Positions 27,083-36,381 of a stretch of DNA of 42,459 bases are shown one piece after another. The notes beneath the pieces were generated by a model, which was given only the letters and a program-made list of their open reading frames with translations, was not told the origin of the DNA and made no database searches. Each line of letters opens with the position of its first letter. Positions within the stretch are counted from its first letter, which is position 1. This stretch comes from Bacteroidota bacterium (GTDB lineage Bacteria > Bacteroidota > Bacteroidia > Chitinophagales > Saprospiraceae): positions 1 through 42,459 of the forward strand of contig JAHEAQ010000039.1 in assembly GCA_024642705.1 (NCBI GenBank), given 5' to 3'. The translations under genes and the position numbers were made by a program.

Positions 27083-27111
27083 AAATAAATTGGTATAATA
27101 CTCAAAAATAA

Positions 27112-27261
27112 TTGGTAAAACCTTCATAATCATTTTGATAATTATAAAGCTATAAGGAGTTTATTGAAATTTGTTTCAATAAGGTAATGTCATCAAAAAT
27201 GGTTGGTAAAACCACTGTAAGGTATCTGATTATTAATAAGTTATAGAAAGTTTATTGAAAC
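27112..27261 (+). repeat. Diverged tandem duplication, 91-base period
   Basis: Two units start TTGGTAAAACC (27112 and 27203) and both run to GTTTATTGAAA (27159 and 27250), exactly 91 bases apart, with partly conserved sequence between (ATAA, AGTTAT/AGCTAT, AAGTTTATTG). This is an old tandem duplication in a gene-free spacer (27083-27545). I see no coding frame in it. Confidence 0.6.
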
Positions 27262-27363
27262 ATTCAAAAAACTTGATTTTTGGCTAATTATAGACATAGA
27301 CTGTAATTAGCATTTGAAAATTTAAAGAACTGGTTGATAAATTTCCAGAGTTTAATTTACAAA

Positions 27364-27464
27364 GTCCTAGCATTTACAAAACATAGTTATACAAGGTCCT
27401 GACATTCAAAATGTCCTATCATTCAGTGTTCAGATCGTCAATAAAAATGAGTTAAAGCTCATTT
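27364..27464 (+). repeat. Cluster of GTCCTGACATT-like units and a small hairpin
   Basis: Three related 11-mers occur at 27364 (GTCCTAGCATT), 27396 (GTCCTGACATT) and 27413 (GTCCTATCATT); the last two are 17 bases apart. GACATT and AATGTC at 27401-27415 also form an inverted repeat. Further on, AAATGAG/CTCATTT (27445-27464) forms a seven-pair hairpin. A similar cluster occurs at 42349-42402, near the window end, so this is a dispersed repeat type. Confidence 0.5.
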
Positions 27465-27545
27465 GATAGTGTTAATTGAATGTTATTGAAATAAATTCAT
27501 TTGCTTTTTTTTATAGATATTGCTACCTACTAATAAAAAGATAAG

Positions 27546-28391
27546 ATGAATATAAAACAAACATTGACCCATTTAATCCTTTTTCTATTTGTCTACTGTA
27601 TTGGGTATGCTCAAGAAAATGTACTTTTTAAGCAGATTGATTCCACTAATTTATTTATGGAAGTTTATCAGCCAAAAACCATTGACACTGCAAAGAAATA
27701 TCCAGCGATGGTCTTCTTTTTTGGAGGAGGTTGGAATGGCGGATCAATCGAACAATTTGAGCCACATGCCAAATATTTTTCCGAAAGAGGTTTAGTTTGT
27801 TTTCTTGTGGATTATAGAGTGGCAAAAAGACAACAAACTACACCATTTGAATCCTTAAAAGATGCAAAATCATCTATTCGTTTTATTCGGGAAAATGCAG
27901 AAAAATTTCATATTGATACATCAAAAATTGTTGCGGCTGGTGGTTCTGCTGGAGGGCATCTTGCAGCAGCAACTGCCATAATTGAAGGTTATAATGAAAA
28001 TTCTGATAATATGTCAATAAGTTGTATTCCTAATGCCTTAGTGCTTTTCAATCCTGTTATAGATAATGGACCTGGTGGTTATGGATATGAAAGGATAGGT
28101 GAAAATTACAAAAGCTTTTCCCCTCTTCATAATATTAAAACAGGCGTGCCACCAACAATTTTATTTTTAGGAACAAATGATCAACTTATACCGGCAGAAA
28201 CTGCAAAATATTATCAAAAAATAATGGAAATTGTCAAAAGTAGGTGTGATCTTCATTTGTATGAAGGTCAAGAGCACGGATTCTTCAATTATAAAAACTT
28301 TAAGTATTATAAAAAAACGGTTTCTGAAACTGATTTATTCCTTCAATCACTTGGCTACATAAATAAGGAACCAATAATAGAAATTAAATAA
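27546..28391 (+). CDS. Exported alpha/beta hydrolase (carbohydrate or lipid esterase-like)
   Basis: Protein of 281 residues with a Sec signal peptide ending GYAQ (about residue 22). It shows the HSL/BD-FAE-type layout: oxyanion loop FFGGGWNGGS, nucleophile elbow GGSAGGH with Ser134, Asp in GTNDQLIP and His in GQEHGFF. Relatives remove acetyl or feruloyl groups from polysaccharides or cleave small esters. The start directly follows a Bacteroidota-like AT-rich leader. A second gene of the same broad class lies 464 bases downstream, but its sequence is only remotely similar. Confidence 0.87.
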   Translation: MNIKQTLTHLILFLFVYCIGYAQENVLFKQIDSTNLFMEVYQPKTIDTAKKYPAMVFFFGGGWNGGSIEQFEPHAKYFSERGLVCFLVDYRVAKRQQTTPFESLKDAKSSIRFIRENAEKFHIDTSKIVAAGGSAGGHLAAATAIIEGYNENSDNMSISCIPNALVLFNPVIDNGPGGYGYERIGENYKSFSPLHNIKTGVPPTILFLGTNDQLIPAETAKYYQKIMEIVKSRCDLHLYEGQEHGFFNYKNFKYYKKTVSETDLFLQSLGYINKEPIIEIK

Positions 28392-28623
28392 TAACAATTG
28401 GTAGCGCTTTTTATAAGTTTTGGCTTGCAAAATGCTCAATACCAATTTGATAAGATCTCTCAAAATTCAATTATTTTGAATAATTAATTGGACCAAAATT
28501 GAATGTTAGCCTTACAAATTCTTGTTATATTATTGGAATATCTTAAGTCAAGAATAAAGTTTTATTTGTTGCTGTGCATAATTCAAGTTGAGCAATAAAA
28601 ATCATTTCTAATTGAAAAAAAAT
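28392..28623 (+). other. AT-rich spacer without visible gene
   Basis: Part of the 464-base gap between two hydrolase genes. I see no coding frame, strong hairpin or promoter of standard form here. The remainder of the gap holds a 37-codon cysteine-rich frame, described separately. Confidence 0.4.
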
Positions 28624-28737
28624 ATGACAGTTTGCGAATCTCAAAAAAAGTTCTCCTTGAGTGGAAATGATTGCTCTTGTGGCACCAAATGTATCATGGA
28701 GTTTTCAGGTAAAAACACTATTTGCAATCAAATTTGA
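28624..28737 (+). CDS. Possible 37-residue cysteine-rich peptide
   Basis: A short ATG-started frame with five cysteines in 37 residues (positions 4, 17, 19, 23 and 34); the central group is CSCGTKC. Cysteine is rare in most proteins of this window, so the density is notable. There is no signal peptide. It could be a metal- or redox-binding microprotein or chance. I do not recognise it. Confidence 0.25.
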   Translation: MTVCESQKKFSLSGNDCSCGTKCIMEFSGKNTICNQI

Positions 28738-28855
28738 CATAGATGGTAAGCAAACCAAATTTGATGATTAAAAATGGTACATTTAGAAAACAATAGCTAG
28801 TTCAAAAATGAAAATATTGTAATAAATTTTGATTTAACCATTCAATCTTCTAAAT

Positions 28856-29806
28856 ATGTTGCATGCATCTATTAAGTTGACAAAAACATTCCTGTCGGTC
28901 ACTTATTTAATCTTCACAATATCAGCTATGGCTCAAGACGGAACAATATATCCACTTGAAACGCCAGCAGAACCAAATGCTATTCCACTTGGGACAGGTG
29001 GAGTCGCAGATCAACCTGCTCCAGAGACTTGGTTCCGTCAATGGGGCGACCCTATGGCTAGAAATATTTCTAATGCGACGCTTACACCCTTCTTACCAGA
29101 GCCTGGAAAAGGAAATGGCGCCGCAGTGATTGTAGCACCTGGAGGTGGGTTTATGTGGCTTTCAATGGGCAATGAAGGATGGGAAGTAGCAGAAGCACTT
29201 GCAAAACAAGGTATTGCAGCCTTTGTACTTAAATATCGTCTACACCCAACTTCACCATCTCTTGAAGATTTTAAAACATGGATGAATCGTCCGAGAATGG
29301 CGCCGTCACCTTCATCTGATAGTTCTAAGACTGAAACCCCTCCAAGTCCTCCTCAGCGCAATTTAACTGATCAGCTAGCAGATGCAGAGGCGGCTTATGC
29401 TATGATCCTCGAGCGAGCCGAAGAATGGGGCGTTGATATTAATAGAATCGGCATGATTGGTTTCTCTGCCGGAGCTGGCCTTACTATGCATGCAACCCTA
29501 AATTCAAAGGCTATGGACCTGGCCTTCATTGGACCTATCTATGGAGGAATGGGACCAGTAGTAGTGCCAGAAAAAGCTCCTCCTATGTTCAATGTTATTG
29601 CCACGGATGATTTTCTATTTAGAGGTCAATTCGGCGTGGTTGATTCTTGGTATCAAGCGGGAATCCCTGTAGAGTTTCACTTATATCAGAACGGCGGTCA
29701 TGGTTTCGGCCTTGGGAATCCAAATCGAACCAGCAACATTTGGTTCGATGCCTTTATACATTGGTTAGAGGTCAACAACTTTCTATCTGCTCAACTTGGC
29801 AAATAA
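28856..29806 (+). CDS. Exported alpha/beta hydrolase with unusually high GC
   Basis: Esterase/lipase-like protein of 316 residues with a signal peptide to about residue 24 (SAMAQ). Motifs: oxyanion loop APGGGF, nucleophile elbow GFSAG with Ser204, acid in ATDDFLF and His in NGGHGFG. A Pro/Ser-rich insert (about 147-168) lies between. The pattern fits acetylxylan-esterase or endo-xylanase-associated hydrolases of Bacteroidota. Two sampled 60-base lines of the gene are 47 and 55 percent GC, well above neighbours, and it uses GCC/GGC codons more freely, which suggests acquisition from a higher-GC relative. It is flanked by AT-rich spacers. Confidence 0.87.
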   Translation: MLHASIKLTKTFLSVTYLIFTISAMAQDGTIYPLETPAEPNAIPLGTGGVADQPAPETWFRQWGDPMARNISNATLTPFLPEPGKGNGAAVIVAPGGGFMWLSMGNEGWEVAEALAKQGIAAFVLKYRLHPTSPSLEDFKTWMNRPRMAPSPSSDSSKTETPPSPPQRNLTDQLADAEAAYAMILERAEEWGVDINRIGMIGFSAGAGLTMHATLNSKAMDLAFIGPIYGGMGPVVVPEKAPPMFNVIATDDFLFRGQFGVVDSWYQAGIPVEFHLYQNGGHGFGLGNPNRTSNIWFDAFIHWLEVNNFLSAQLGK

Positions 29807-30161
29807 TCTTGTTTTATTGTAAATGGATGAATAAATAATGTGGAATGGAATAAATAAATTTCGATTTAGACTGATCCGGTTTCTTTTTACATAGCTTGAT
29901 TATCTTTTATATTAACAAGGTTATGGAAAGCTGCAAAGAAGATTAATTTTTTTATTTGGGAATTCGTAAAGCTATGTACGCTGTAATCCAGGAATTCCTA
30001 TTTGACCATTGAATTTATTATTTTATTGCAAAATAAATTTTAAGGTTCAAATTTAGCTTTAACTATAATTGATAAATTTTTCAATTGTAAATATTATCAA
30101 AACTCAAATTCGATAAAAACAATTTATTTAAAAATAAACTAGAATTATTTTCAATATAAAT
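29807..30161 (+). other. AT-rich spacer before the RND operon
   Basis: No gene or convincing terminator is visible. The stretch is very AT-rich; a minus-strand frame overlapping its end (30081-30395) is a shadow of the regulator gene. Confidence 0.4.
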
Positions 30162-30189
30162 ATTTAGTTCTACATTTGCAGAACTAAAT
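30162..30189 (+). promoter_or_regulatory. Promoter with overlapping palindromic operator for the RND operon
   Basis: A perfect 10-base inverted repeat, ATTTAGTTCT (30162-30171) and AGAACTAAAT (30180-30189), flanks eight bases. The -7 element TACATTTG (30171-30178) lies inside it, so a bound repressor would block RNA polymerase. No clear TTG -33 box is seen. It is 16 bases before the ATG of the MarR/GbsR gene, consistent with autoregulation. Confidence 0.75.
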
Positions 30190-30204
30190 GAACAATAAAT
30201 TAAA

Positions 30205-30663
30205 ATGAACCTAACAGAAAAACAAAAAGTACTCATTGAAAAGCTTGGTGTTTTTAATGAACGCAGTGGAATGACACCAGTAGAAGGTAGAATTTTGGCT
30301 TTGCTCATTGTTTCCGATGTTGTGGAATTAACATTTGATGAGATTAAAGAATTATTAGAGATAGGAAAAAGCACTACAAGTAATGCCCTAAACATGCTTC
30401 AAATTAAAGGTCGAATAGAATATATTACCAAATTAGGCGATAGGAAGCGATATTTTAGAGTCAAAATATTGAATTGGGAAAAACAAATTGAGCAACGAAT
30501 GATGGCTATGTTGGCTATGAGCGATTTAATGAAAGAAGTGTTAGCTAACAGGTCAGATAAAACTCCAGAATTCAATAAAGAACTTACCAAATTGAATCAA
30601 TTCTTCGACTTTATGCGGGAAGAGTTCTCGGAATCTTTTTTCAAGTGGAAAAATAGGAAATAA
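30205..30663 (+). CDS. GbsR/MarR-family regulator of the RND operon
   Basis: Winged-helix regulator of 152 residues. The HTH part is LTFDEIKELLEIGKSTTSNALNML (about 48-71) followed by a wing with GDRKRYF. The C-terminal half is helical and suited for dimerisation. Members of this group commonly head TolC-HlyD-RND operons in Bacteroidota and repress them until a ligand binds. A perfect palindrome over the -7 box just upstream supports autorepression. The ligand is unknown. The TolC ATG is 44 bases after its stop. Confidence 0.9.
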   Translation: MNLTEKQKVLIEKLGVFNERSGMTPVEGRILALLIVSDVVELTFDEIKELLEIGKSTTSNALNMLQIKGRIEYITKLGDRKRYFRVKILNWEKQIEQRMMAMLAMSDLMKEVLANRSDKTPEFNKELTKLNQFFDFMREEFSESFFKWKNRK

Positions 30664-30707
30664 ATTTTTTTGTTTAATTGGTTCTCAAAATACAAAACAA
30701 AATAATA

Positions 30708-32069
30708 ATGTTAAAACAAAAAAGAAAAATGTACAGTAGAATCTCTGCATTATTGTTACTTATAATATGCTTAGCTTATCCATCCAATGGTCAAAAATTA
30801 GATAGTGGAATGACCTTGACAGATGCTATCCAATACGGTTTAGAACACAATACCGAGATAGAGAAGTCAAAACTTGAATTAGAAAAAGACAAACTTAAAT
30901 CCATAGAAGCTAGGTCTTCCTATTTGCCTCAGATAAATGGTTCCGGATCTTTAACTGATAACCTGAAATTACAAACCTCTATATTACCAGGGGAAATATT
31001 TGGGCAGCCTGGAGAAAGTGTTGCTGTTCAATTTGGAACTCAATATAATACATCTTTGGGTTTTAGTGCAAGTCAAACGCTATTCGATGCCTCCCAGTTA
31101 ACGGCCTTAAAAGCACTCAAAGTAAATGGTGAACTAACCCAAATTAATTTAACAAAAACTAAAGATCAACTCATTTACAATATAGCCACCGCTTATTATT
31201 CTGCCCAAATAACTGCTGTGCAAAAAGAGATTTACCAAAATAATTTACAAAAACTAGACTCACTAATAATCCTAACAGGAATCCAATTTGAAAACGGAAT
31301 AGCAAAAAAAATTGATTTAGATAGATTGATCATTAATAAGGCCAATACATTAACTGATATTGAAAATGTAAATATGAATTACGACAATCAGTTACTTTAT
31401 TTAAAGTATTTTTTAGGAATGAAAAGTAGCGATTCGATTGTTCTTTCCAAAATTGATTATGCCAATGAAATTCCAACTTTATTAACAATAAATGGATATG
31501 AAAATAACTCTGATGTAAAGTTATTGGTTGTTCAAAATAAATTAAATGAAATTGCAATAACTCAATTGAAATCAAGTTATCTGCCCACACTATCCTTGAG
31601 TTATAGATATGGTACACAAATTCAGCAAAACAACTTAAATTTCTTTGGCCCTGATACACGGTGGTTTCCTAATTCTTCTTTAGGCTTAAATCTAAGCGTC
31701 CCAATATTTGATGGCTTAAACAAACATTCAAAGATTCAACAGAAAAAAATAGAAATTGAACAAAACGAATTAGCCAGAAAAAATCTAATTCAAAATCTTC
31801 AATACCAATCTGATAAAACAAACGGTAAACTGATCCAAAATCAAAATGCACTGATAGCTCAACAAAAAAATATAACATTGGCCGAAGAAGTGTTTGAGCA
31901 ATCAAAATACCTATACAAAGGAGGAATTGGAACGATGAGCGATTTGCTAAATGCTGAATCCTCCCTTAAAGAAGCACAAATAAACTACCTCAATGCTCTA
32001 ATTCAAATAAAAGTTGCTGAATTAGAAATATTAAAAACTACTGGAAAATTATCTCAATTAAACAAATAA
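30708..32069 (+). CDS. TolC-family outer membrane channel (RND operon)
   Basis: Outer-membrane efflux duct with a Sec signal peptide (core about residues 11-24, ending SNGQ) and two OEP repeats with long helices. The first Met in this frame with an ATG is at 30708; the open frame extends back to a TTG at 30678, and another ATG at 30729 would give a shorter signal peptide. The C-terminal helices end with the typical YLNALIQIKVAELEI pattern. It supplies the outer-membrane part of the pump encoded by the next two genes. Confidence 0.92.
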   Translation: MLKQKRKMYSRISALLLLIICLAYPSNGQKLDSGMTLTDAIQYGLEHNTEIEKSKLELEKDKLKSIEARSSYLPQINGSGSLTDNLKLQTSILPGEIFGQPGESVAVQFGTQYNTSLGFSASQTLFDASQLTALKALKVNGELTQINLTKTKDQLIYNIATAYYSAQITAVQKEIYQNNLQKLDSLIILTGIQFENGIAKKIDLDRLIINKANTLTDIENVNMNYDNQLLYLKYFLGMKSSDSIVLSKIDYANEIPTLLTINGYENNSDVKLLVVQNKLNEIAITQLKSSYLPTLSLSYRYGTQIQQNNLNFFGPDTRWFPNSSLGLNLSVPIFDGLNKHSKIQQKKIEIEQNELARKNLIQNLQYQSDKTNGKLIQNQNALIAQQKNITLAEEVFEQSKYLYKGGIGTMSDLLNAESSLKEAQINYLNALIQIKVAELEILKTTGKLSQLNK

Positions 32070-32078
32070 TAAGCTAAA

Positions 32079-33164
32079 ATGAAATTTATAAAGAAAATTA
32101 TTGTACCCATATTATTGATAGCTGTTGCTGGATATTTTATAGTTACAACACTCAATAAAAACAAGGCCAAAATGGAATCTGAGGCAGCCGTGGGAATGAT
32201 TAAAACAATTGTATTTCCTGTTACAATTGTAAATCCCATCAACTTTCAAGTATCAGAGACGGTTCAATCGAATGGCACATTTCTTCCTGCTCATTCCCTT
32301 AAATTATTGTCAGATATTTCTGGTCGTGTGATTTCTCATTCTATTGTAAACGGGCGATTTGTTGCAAAAGGCACTACGGTAGTGCAAGTAAGCAATGAAT
32401 CTATAACATTAGAAAATGAGCAAAACAGAATCGATAAAGATTTAGCCCAAGAAACTTTAGAAAGAGCCAAAGAAGATTTAAAAAGTTATGAAATAATGTA
32501 TGCCAAAAATGCAATAACTAAGCAACAATTGGATGATAAAATTATGAACTTAAAAAGTGCTGAATCAAAATTGAAAGTGTTAAACAAAACTTCACGATCT
32601 ACTAGTATTAAAGCTCCAATTTCAGGTATAATCAATAACTCAATGCTTGAAATAGGAAGCTATTTAAGTCCAGGGACCCAGCTTGCAGACATAATAGACA
32701 ACTCTTCTCTAAAAGTTCAAGTGCCCATATTAGATAAAGATGTCATTGATTTAAAATTAGGTCAATCAGTAAAAGTAATTCCAGATCTTTTTCCTGAATC
32801 AAGTATAATCGGCAAAATCATTTCAATTGCTTCAGTGGCTGACGCATCCAGAAACTTTATGGTAGAAATAGCCGTACCCAATAAATCTCAAAAATTACGA
32901 GCAGGAATGACCTGTAATGCCATTTTTTCAGATGGAGAAGTTCGTGAAGTTATGGGAATTCCTATTAATAGTTTGGTAGGCGGTGTTCAAGATCCAAGAG
33001 TTTATGTTGTGAAAGACGAAATTGCCACAATCAAGCAAGTTTCTCTTGGACAATTACAAGGTGACAAAGTAGAAATTTTATCCGGACTTAGCGAAAGTGA
33101 TATGGTTGTTCTATCAGGACAACTAAGCATTACTGATGGTTCAAAAGTACAAATCATTAAATAA
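32079..33164 (+). CDS. RND efflux periplasmic adaptor (HlyD/AcrA-like)
   Basis: Membrane fusion protein of 361 residues. An N-terminal helix (about 5-24) anchors it; a split lipoyl domain surrounds a short helical hairpin (about 110-160, KSYEIMYAKNAITKQQLDD), and SIKAPISGIINN is the second lipoyl half. Beta-barrel and membrane-proximal domains follow. The hairpin is shorter than in the ABC-type adaptor at 7409-8659, as usual for RND adaptors. Nine bases separate it from the TolC gene and five from the pump gene. Confidence 0.93.
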   Translation: MKFIKKIIVPILLIAVAGYFIVTTLNKNKAKMESEAAVGMIKTIVFPVTIVNPINFQVSETVQSNGTFLPAHSLKLLSDISGRVISHSIVNGRFVAKGTTVVQVSNESITLENEQNRIDKDLAQETLERAKEDLKSYEIMYAKNAITKQQLDDKIMNLKSAESKLKVLNKTSRSTSIKAPISGIINNSMLEIGSYLSPGTQLADIIDNSSLKVQVPILDKDVIDLKLGQSVKVIPDLFPESSIIGKIISIASVADASRNFMVEIAVPNKSQKLRAGMTCNAIFSDGEVREVMGIPINSLVGGVQDPRVYVVKDEIATIKQVSLGQLQGDKVEILSGLSESDMVVLSGQLSITDGSKVQIIK

Positions 33165-33169
33165 AAATT

Positions 33170-36100
33170 ATGTCAATAACAGAATTAGTTGTCAAAAGAC
33201 CATCAATAGTTGTTGTAATATTCACTTTGCTGAGTTTCTTAGGCATACTTAGTTATTCAAAACTAAGTTCTGAATTAATGCCAAAACTTACAGTTCCAGT
33301 GGTTAGCGTAACAACTATGCTGCCCGGTGCTTCACCTACTGAAGTAGAAAGATCAATCACTAAACCAATTGAAGATGCATTGGCTAATCTTGAAAATTTA
33401 GATGAAATAACATCTAGTTCTTTGGAGGGTGTTTCTTCTGTGATATTATCTTTAAAGCCAGAAGCAGATGTCGATCTAGCGTTGCAAGATGCCCAACGAA
33501 AAGTGAATGCAATTAAGGCAACTATGCCCGATAATAGTACTTCGCCCATAGTAGGAAAATTTGCATTTGACGAAATGCCAATTATGAGAATGGGTGCTAC
33601 TGCTCAAATGGAACCTAGAAAATTATACCAACTTATAGAAGAAGAAATAGTTCCTGAACTTGCAAAGTTGGAAGGAGTAGGAAACATTAACATTATTGGT
33701 GGAGAAGAAAGAGAGATTAAAGTAAACATAGACAGAAGAAAAGCTGAAATCAATAAAATATCTATTCTCCAAATACGAACAGCCATCCAAAATTCGAATA
33801 TTGAATTTCCAACTGGCAAAATTGAAAATTCTACAGAACAAGCAGTAATTAAACTTGCAGGGAAGTATCAATCCTTGGAACAATTAGAAAATTTAATCAT
33901 AGCTACCAATCCTAATTCTGGTGCAAATACCTACCTTAAAGAAGTTGCTACAGTTATAGATGGAACTAAGGACGTGAATACATTCAGCCGCATCAATGGA
34001 AAAAATTCTATAGCATTATCCATTCAAAAGCAAAGTGATGCCAATGCTGTTGATATAAGTAATGCAATTAAAAAATCACTTGCTGATTTAGAAAAAGAAT
34101 ATGATTCTCAAGGTCTAAAATTCGATGTTTCAGCTGATTCGTCAATATATATTTTAAAAGCTACTCACTCAGTAATTGAAGACTTGGGATTAGCAGTTTT
34201 GATTGTTGCATTGGTAATGTTGCTTTTCTTACACAGTTTTAGAAATGCATTAATCGTTATGATTGCTATTCCAGCTTCGCTAGTATCTGTCTTTATAGTA
34301 ATGTATGTTTTTGGTTTTACACTCAATATGATGACTCTATTGGCCATTTCACTGGTTGTTGGTATTTTGGTGGATGATTCTATTGTTGTTCTTGAGAATA
34401 TCTATAGACATTTAGAGAAAGGTTCGCCAAAACGAGAAGCAGCCATTGAAGGACGAAGTGAAATTGGATTCACTGCATTGGGAATTACATTGGTTGATGT
34501 TGTTGTCTTTTTACCAATTACTTTAGTTGGAGGTATAATTGCAGATATGCTACTACAATTTTCCATGGTAGTTGTTGTCTCTACCTTAATGAGTTTATTT
34601 GTTTCTTTTACATTAACGCCACTCTTAGCATCAAGATTTGGGAAAATTGAAGTAATCCATAAAAATAGAATTTTCGGAAGAATCTTGTATTGGTTTGAGC
34701 ATGCTATTACAAGTTTAACAAATTGGTACGTTGACGTATTAAAATGGGTATTAGCTCATAAAAGATATGTGTTGCCTTCGATAGTTATACTATTATTTTC
34801 CTCTTTTGGACTTATTGTAAAAGGGTATATTGGAACAGAATTTATTAGCAGTGGAGACAGAGGAGAATTTCAAATTAGCCTTGAATTACCAGCCAAAGCA
34901 TCAATAGAACAAACCAATGAAGCCGTAAAAAAAGTAGAAGAATACTTTTTTAAAGATCCTGAAATTGAAAATATTTTTGCTAACATAGGCAGTTCTTCAA
35001 GCCAAATGGGGGGAAGTGCAAATTCGTTGGCCAATAAAGCTGAAATAATCGCCAAAATGGTTGACGTTAAAGATAGAACGCACACAGCAGCGATCTCAGC
35101 ACAATATGCTAAACTAGATTTAGAAAAAATCCTGCCTGATGTAAAAGTTTATGCAGCTGCAACTAGCTCTGGAGGTTCAAGTGCTGCCCCTATACAAATC
35201 ATTGTTACTGGCCTTTCAATTGAAAGCAATATTAAGTTTGCAAATGAATTAATGCGGAAGTTGAACAGTATTAAGGGAACAACAGACATAAAAATATCTG
35301 CAGAAACAGGAAATCCTGAGGTATCGATTGAAATAAACAGAGAAAAAATGGCGGCCTTGGGTTTATCTATGGAAACAGTAGGTGCGACAATGCAAAACGC
35401 TTTTGCAGGAAACAACAATTCAAAATTTACAGAGGCCGGAAAAGACTACGACATTAATATCAAATACGATGATTTTAATAAAAAAAACATGGATGATATT
35501 TCTAATTTCTTTTTTATCAACAATAAAGGGCAAATAATACGATTCGATCAATTTGCTTCCATAACTAGAACACTAGGTGCAACTAAATTAGAGCGAAAAA
35601 ATAGAATTCCTTCTGTAACAGTAAGTTCACAAGTTTTAGGAGTTTCCAGCGGCGTTGTATCTTCCCAAATGGAAGAATATATTGCTCAAGCAGATATACC
35701 TAAAGGCACTTCTGTCGAGTTTGGTGGAAGTATTAAAAACATGTTAAGTGCATTTGCTAACATGGGTTTTGCATTATTGGCATCGCTGTTAAGTGTTTAC
35801 TTAATTATGGTTTTGCTTTATGATTCATACGTCTATCCTTTTGTAGTTTTGTTTTCTATACCAGTAGCAATTGTAGGAGCTTTATTGGCATTGGCGTTAA
35901 GTTTTCAACCGCTAAGCATATTCTCTATTCTTGGAATGATCATGCTGGTCGGCCTCGTTGCAAAAAATGCCATTCTTATTGTCGATTTTACCAATCACTT
36001 AAAAGAAAGAGGCAAAGACACCATTACCGCATTATTAGAATCTGTACATACAAGAATGCGTCCTATCTTAATGACCACTATTTCCATGATTTTTGGAATG

Positions 36101-36298
36101 ATGCCAATTGCCTTGGCTAAAGGACCTGGGGCTGAATTTAAGAGCGGTTTGGCATGGGTGCTAATCGGAGGTTTGACCAGTTCAATGATTTTGACGGTAA
36201 TTCTTGTTCCTTGCATTTACTTAATAGTGGACATTCTTAGAAAGGAGATTTCCAATAAAAATGCAAAGAAAATGTTGAAAAGTATAAAAGGAGTTTAA
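33170..36298 (+). CDS. RND-family efflux pump (HAE1-like)
   Basis: Inner-membrane proton-driven exporter of 1042 residues, the standard RND length. Twelve transmembrane helices and two large periplasmic loops are recognisable. The proton-relay Asp pair is in GILVDDSIVVLENI (about residues 402-403), and the second-half counterpart GLVAKNAILIVDF is intact. The sequence is of the hydrophobe/amphiphile (multidrug) type rather than the metal-ion type, which would carry a different TM4 motif. Start is the ATG five bases after the adaptor stop. A strong terminator closes the operon 31 bases downstream. The substrate is unknown. Confidence 0.95.
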   Translation: MSITELVVKRPSIVVVIFTLLSFLGILSYSKLSSELMPKLTVPVVSVTTMLPGASPTEVERSITKPIEDALANLENLDEITSSSLEGVSSVILSLKPEADVDLALQDAQRKVNAIKATMPDNSTSPIVGKFAFDEMPIMRMGATAQMEPRKLYQLIEEEIVPELAKLEGVGNINIIGGEEREIKVNIDRRKAEINKISILQIRTAIQNSNIEFPTGKIENSTEQAVIKLAGKYQSLEQLENLIIATNPNSGANTYLKEVATVIDGTKDVNTFSRINGKNSIALSIQKQSDANAVDISNAIKKSLADLEKEYDSQGLKFDVSADSSIYILKATHSVIEDLGLAVLIVALVMLLFLHSFRNALIVMIAIPASLVSVFIVMYVFGFTLNMMTLLAISLVVGILVDDSIVVLENIYRHLEKGSPKREAAIEGRSEIGFTALGITLVDVVVFLPITLVGGIIADMLLQFSMVVVVSTLMSLFVSFTLTPLLASRFGKIEVIHKNRIFGRILYWFEHAITSLTNWYVDVLKWVLAHKRYVLPSIVILLFSSFGLIVKGYIGTEFISSGDRGEFQISLELPAKASIEQTNEAVKKVEEYFFKDPEIENIFANIGSSSSQMGGSANSLANKAEIIAKMVDVKDRTHTAAISAQYAKLDLEKILPDVKVYAAATSSGGSSAAPIQIIVTGLSIESNIKFANELMRKLNSIKGTTDIKISAETGNPEVSIEINREKMAALGLSMETVGATMQNAFAGNNNSKFTEAGKDYDINIKYDDFNKKNMDDISNFFFINNKGQIIRFDQFASITRTLGATKLERKNRIPSVTVSSQVLGVSSGVVSSQMEEYIAQADIPKGTSVEFGGSIKNMLSAFANMGFALLASLLSVYLIMVLLYDSYVYPFVVLFSIPVAIVGALLALALSFQPLSIFSILGMIMLVGLVAKNAILIVDFTNHLKERGKDTITALLESVHTRMRPILMTTISMIFGMMPIALAKGPGAEFKSGLAWVLIGGLTSSMILTVILVPCIYLIVDILRKEISNKNAKKMLKSIKGV

Positions 36299-36329
36299 AT
36301 TCAATGCCTAAGTCTAAATTTATTCTTTC

Positions 36330-36369
36330 AAGGGTAGGTTTTTCATGAGAAAAACCTACCCTTATTTTT
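36330..36369 (+). terminator. Strong rho-independent terminator of the RND operon
   Basis: A perfect 15-base-pair stem, AAGGGTAGGTTTTTC with GAAAAACCTACCCTT, closes a four-base ATGA loop and is followed by ATTTTT. It begins 31 bases after the RND stop. Confidence 0.93.
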
Positions 36370-36381
36370 GAGGAAATCATT

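Noticed and set aside
27083-27545. CRISPR array
   Set aside because: Repeats are few, diverged and of unequal spacing; no cas gene is near.
30081-30395. Minus-strand frame of 104 codons overlapping the MarR/GbsR gene
   Set aside because: Shadow of the regulator gene and its promoter; no family resemblance and a composition set by the other strand.
33253-36216. Several minus-strand frames inside the RND pump gene
   Set aside because: All are antisense shadows of a clearly coding plus-strand gene.
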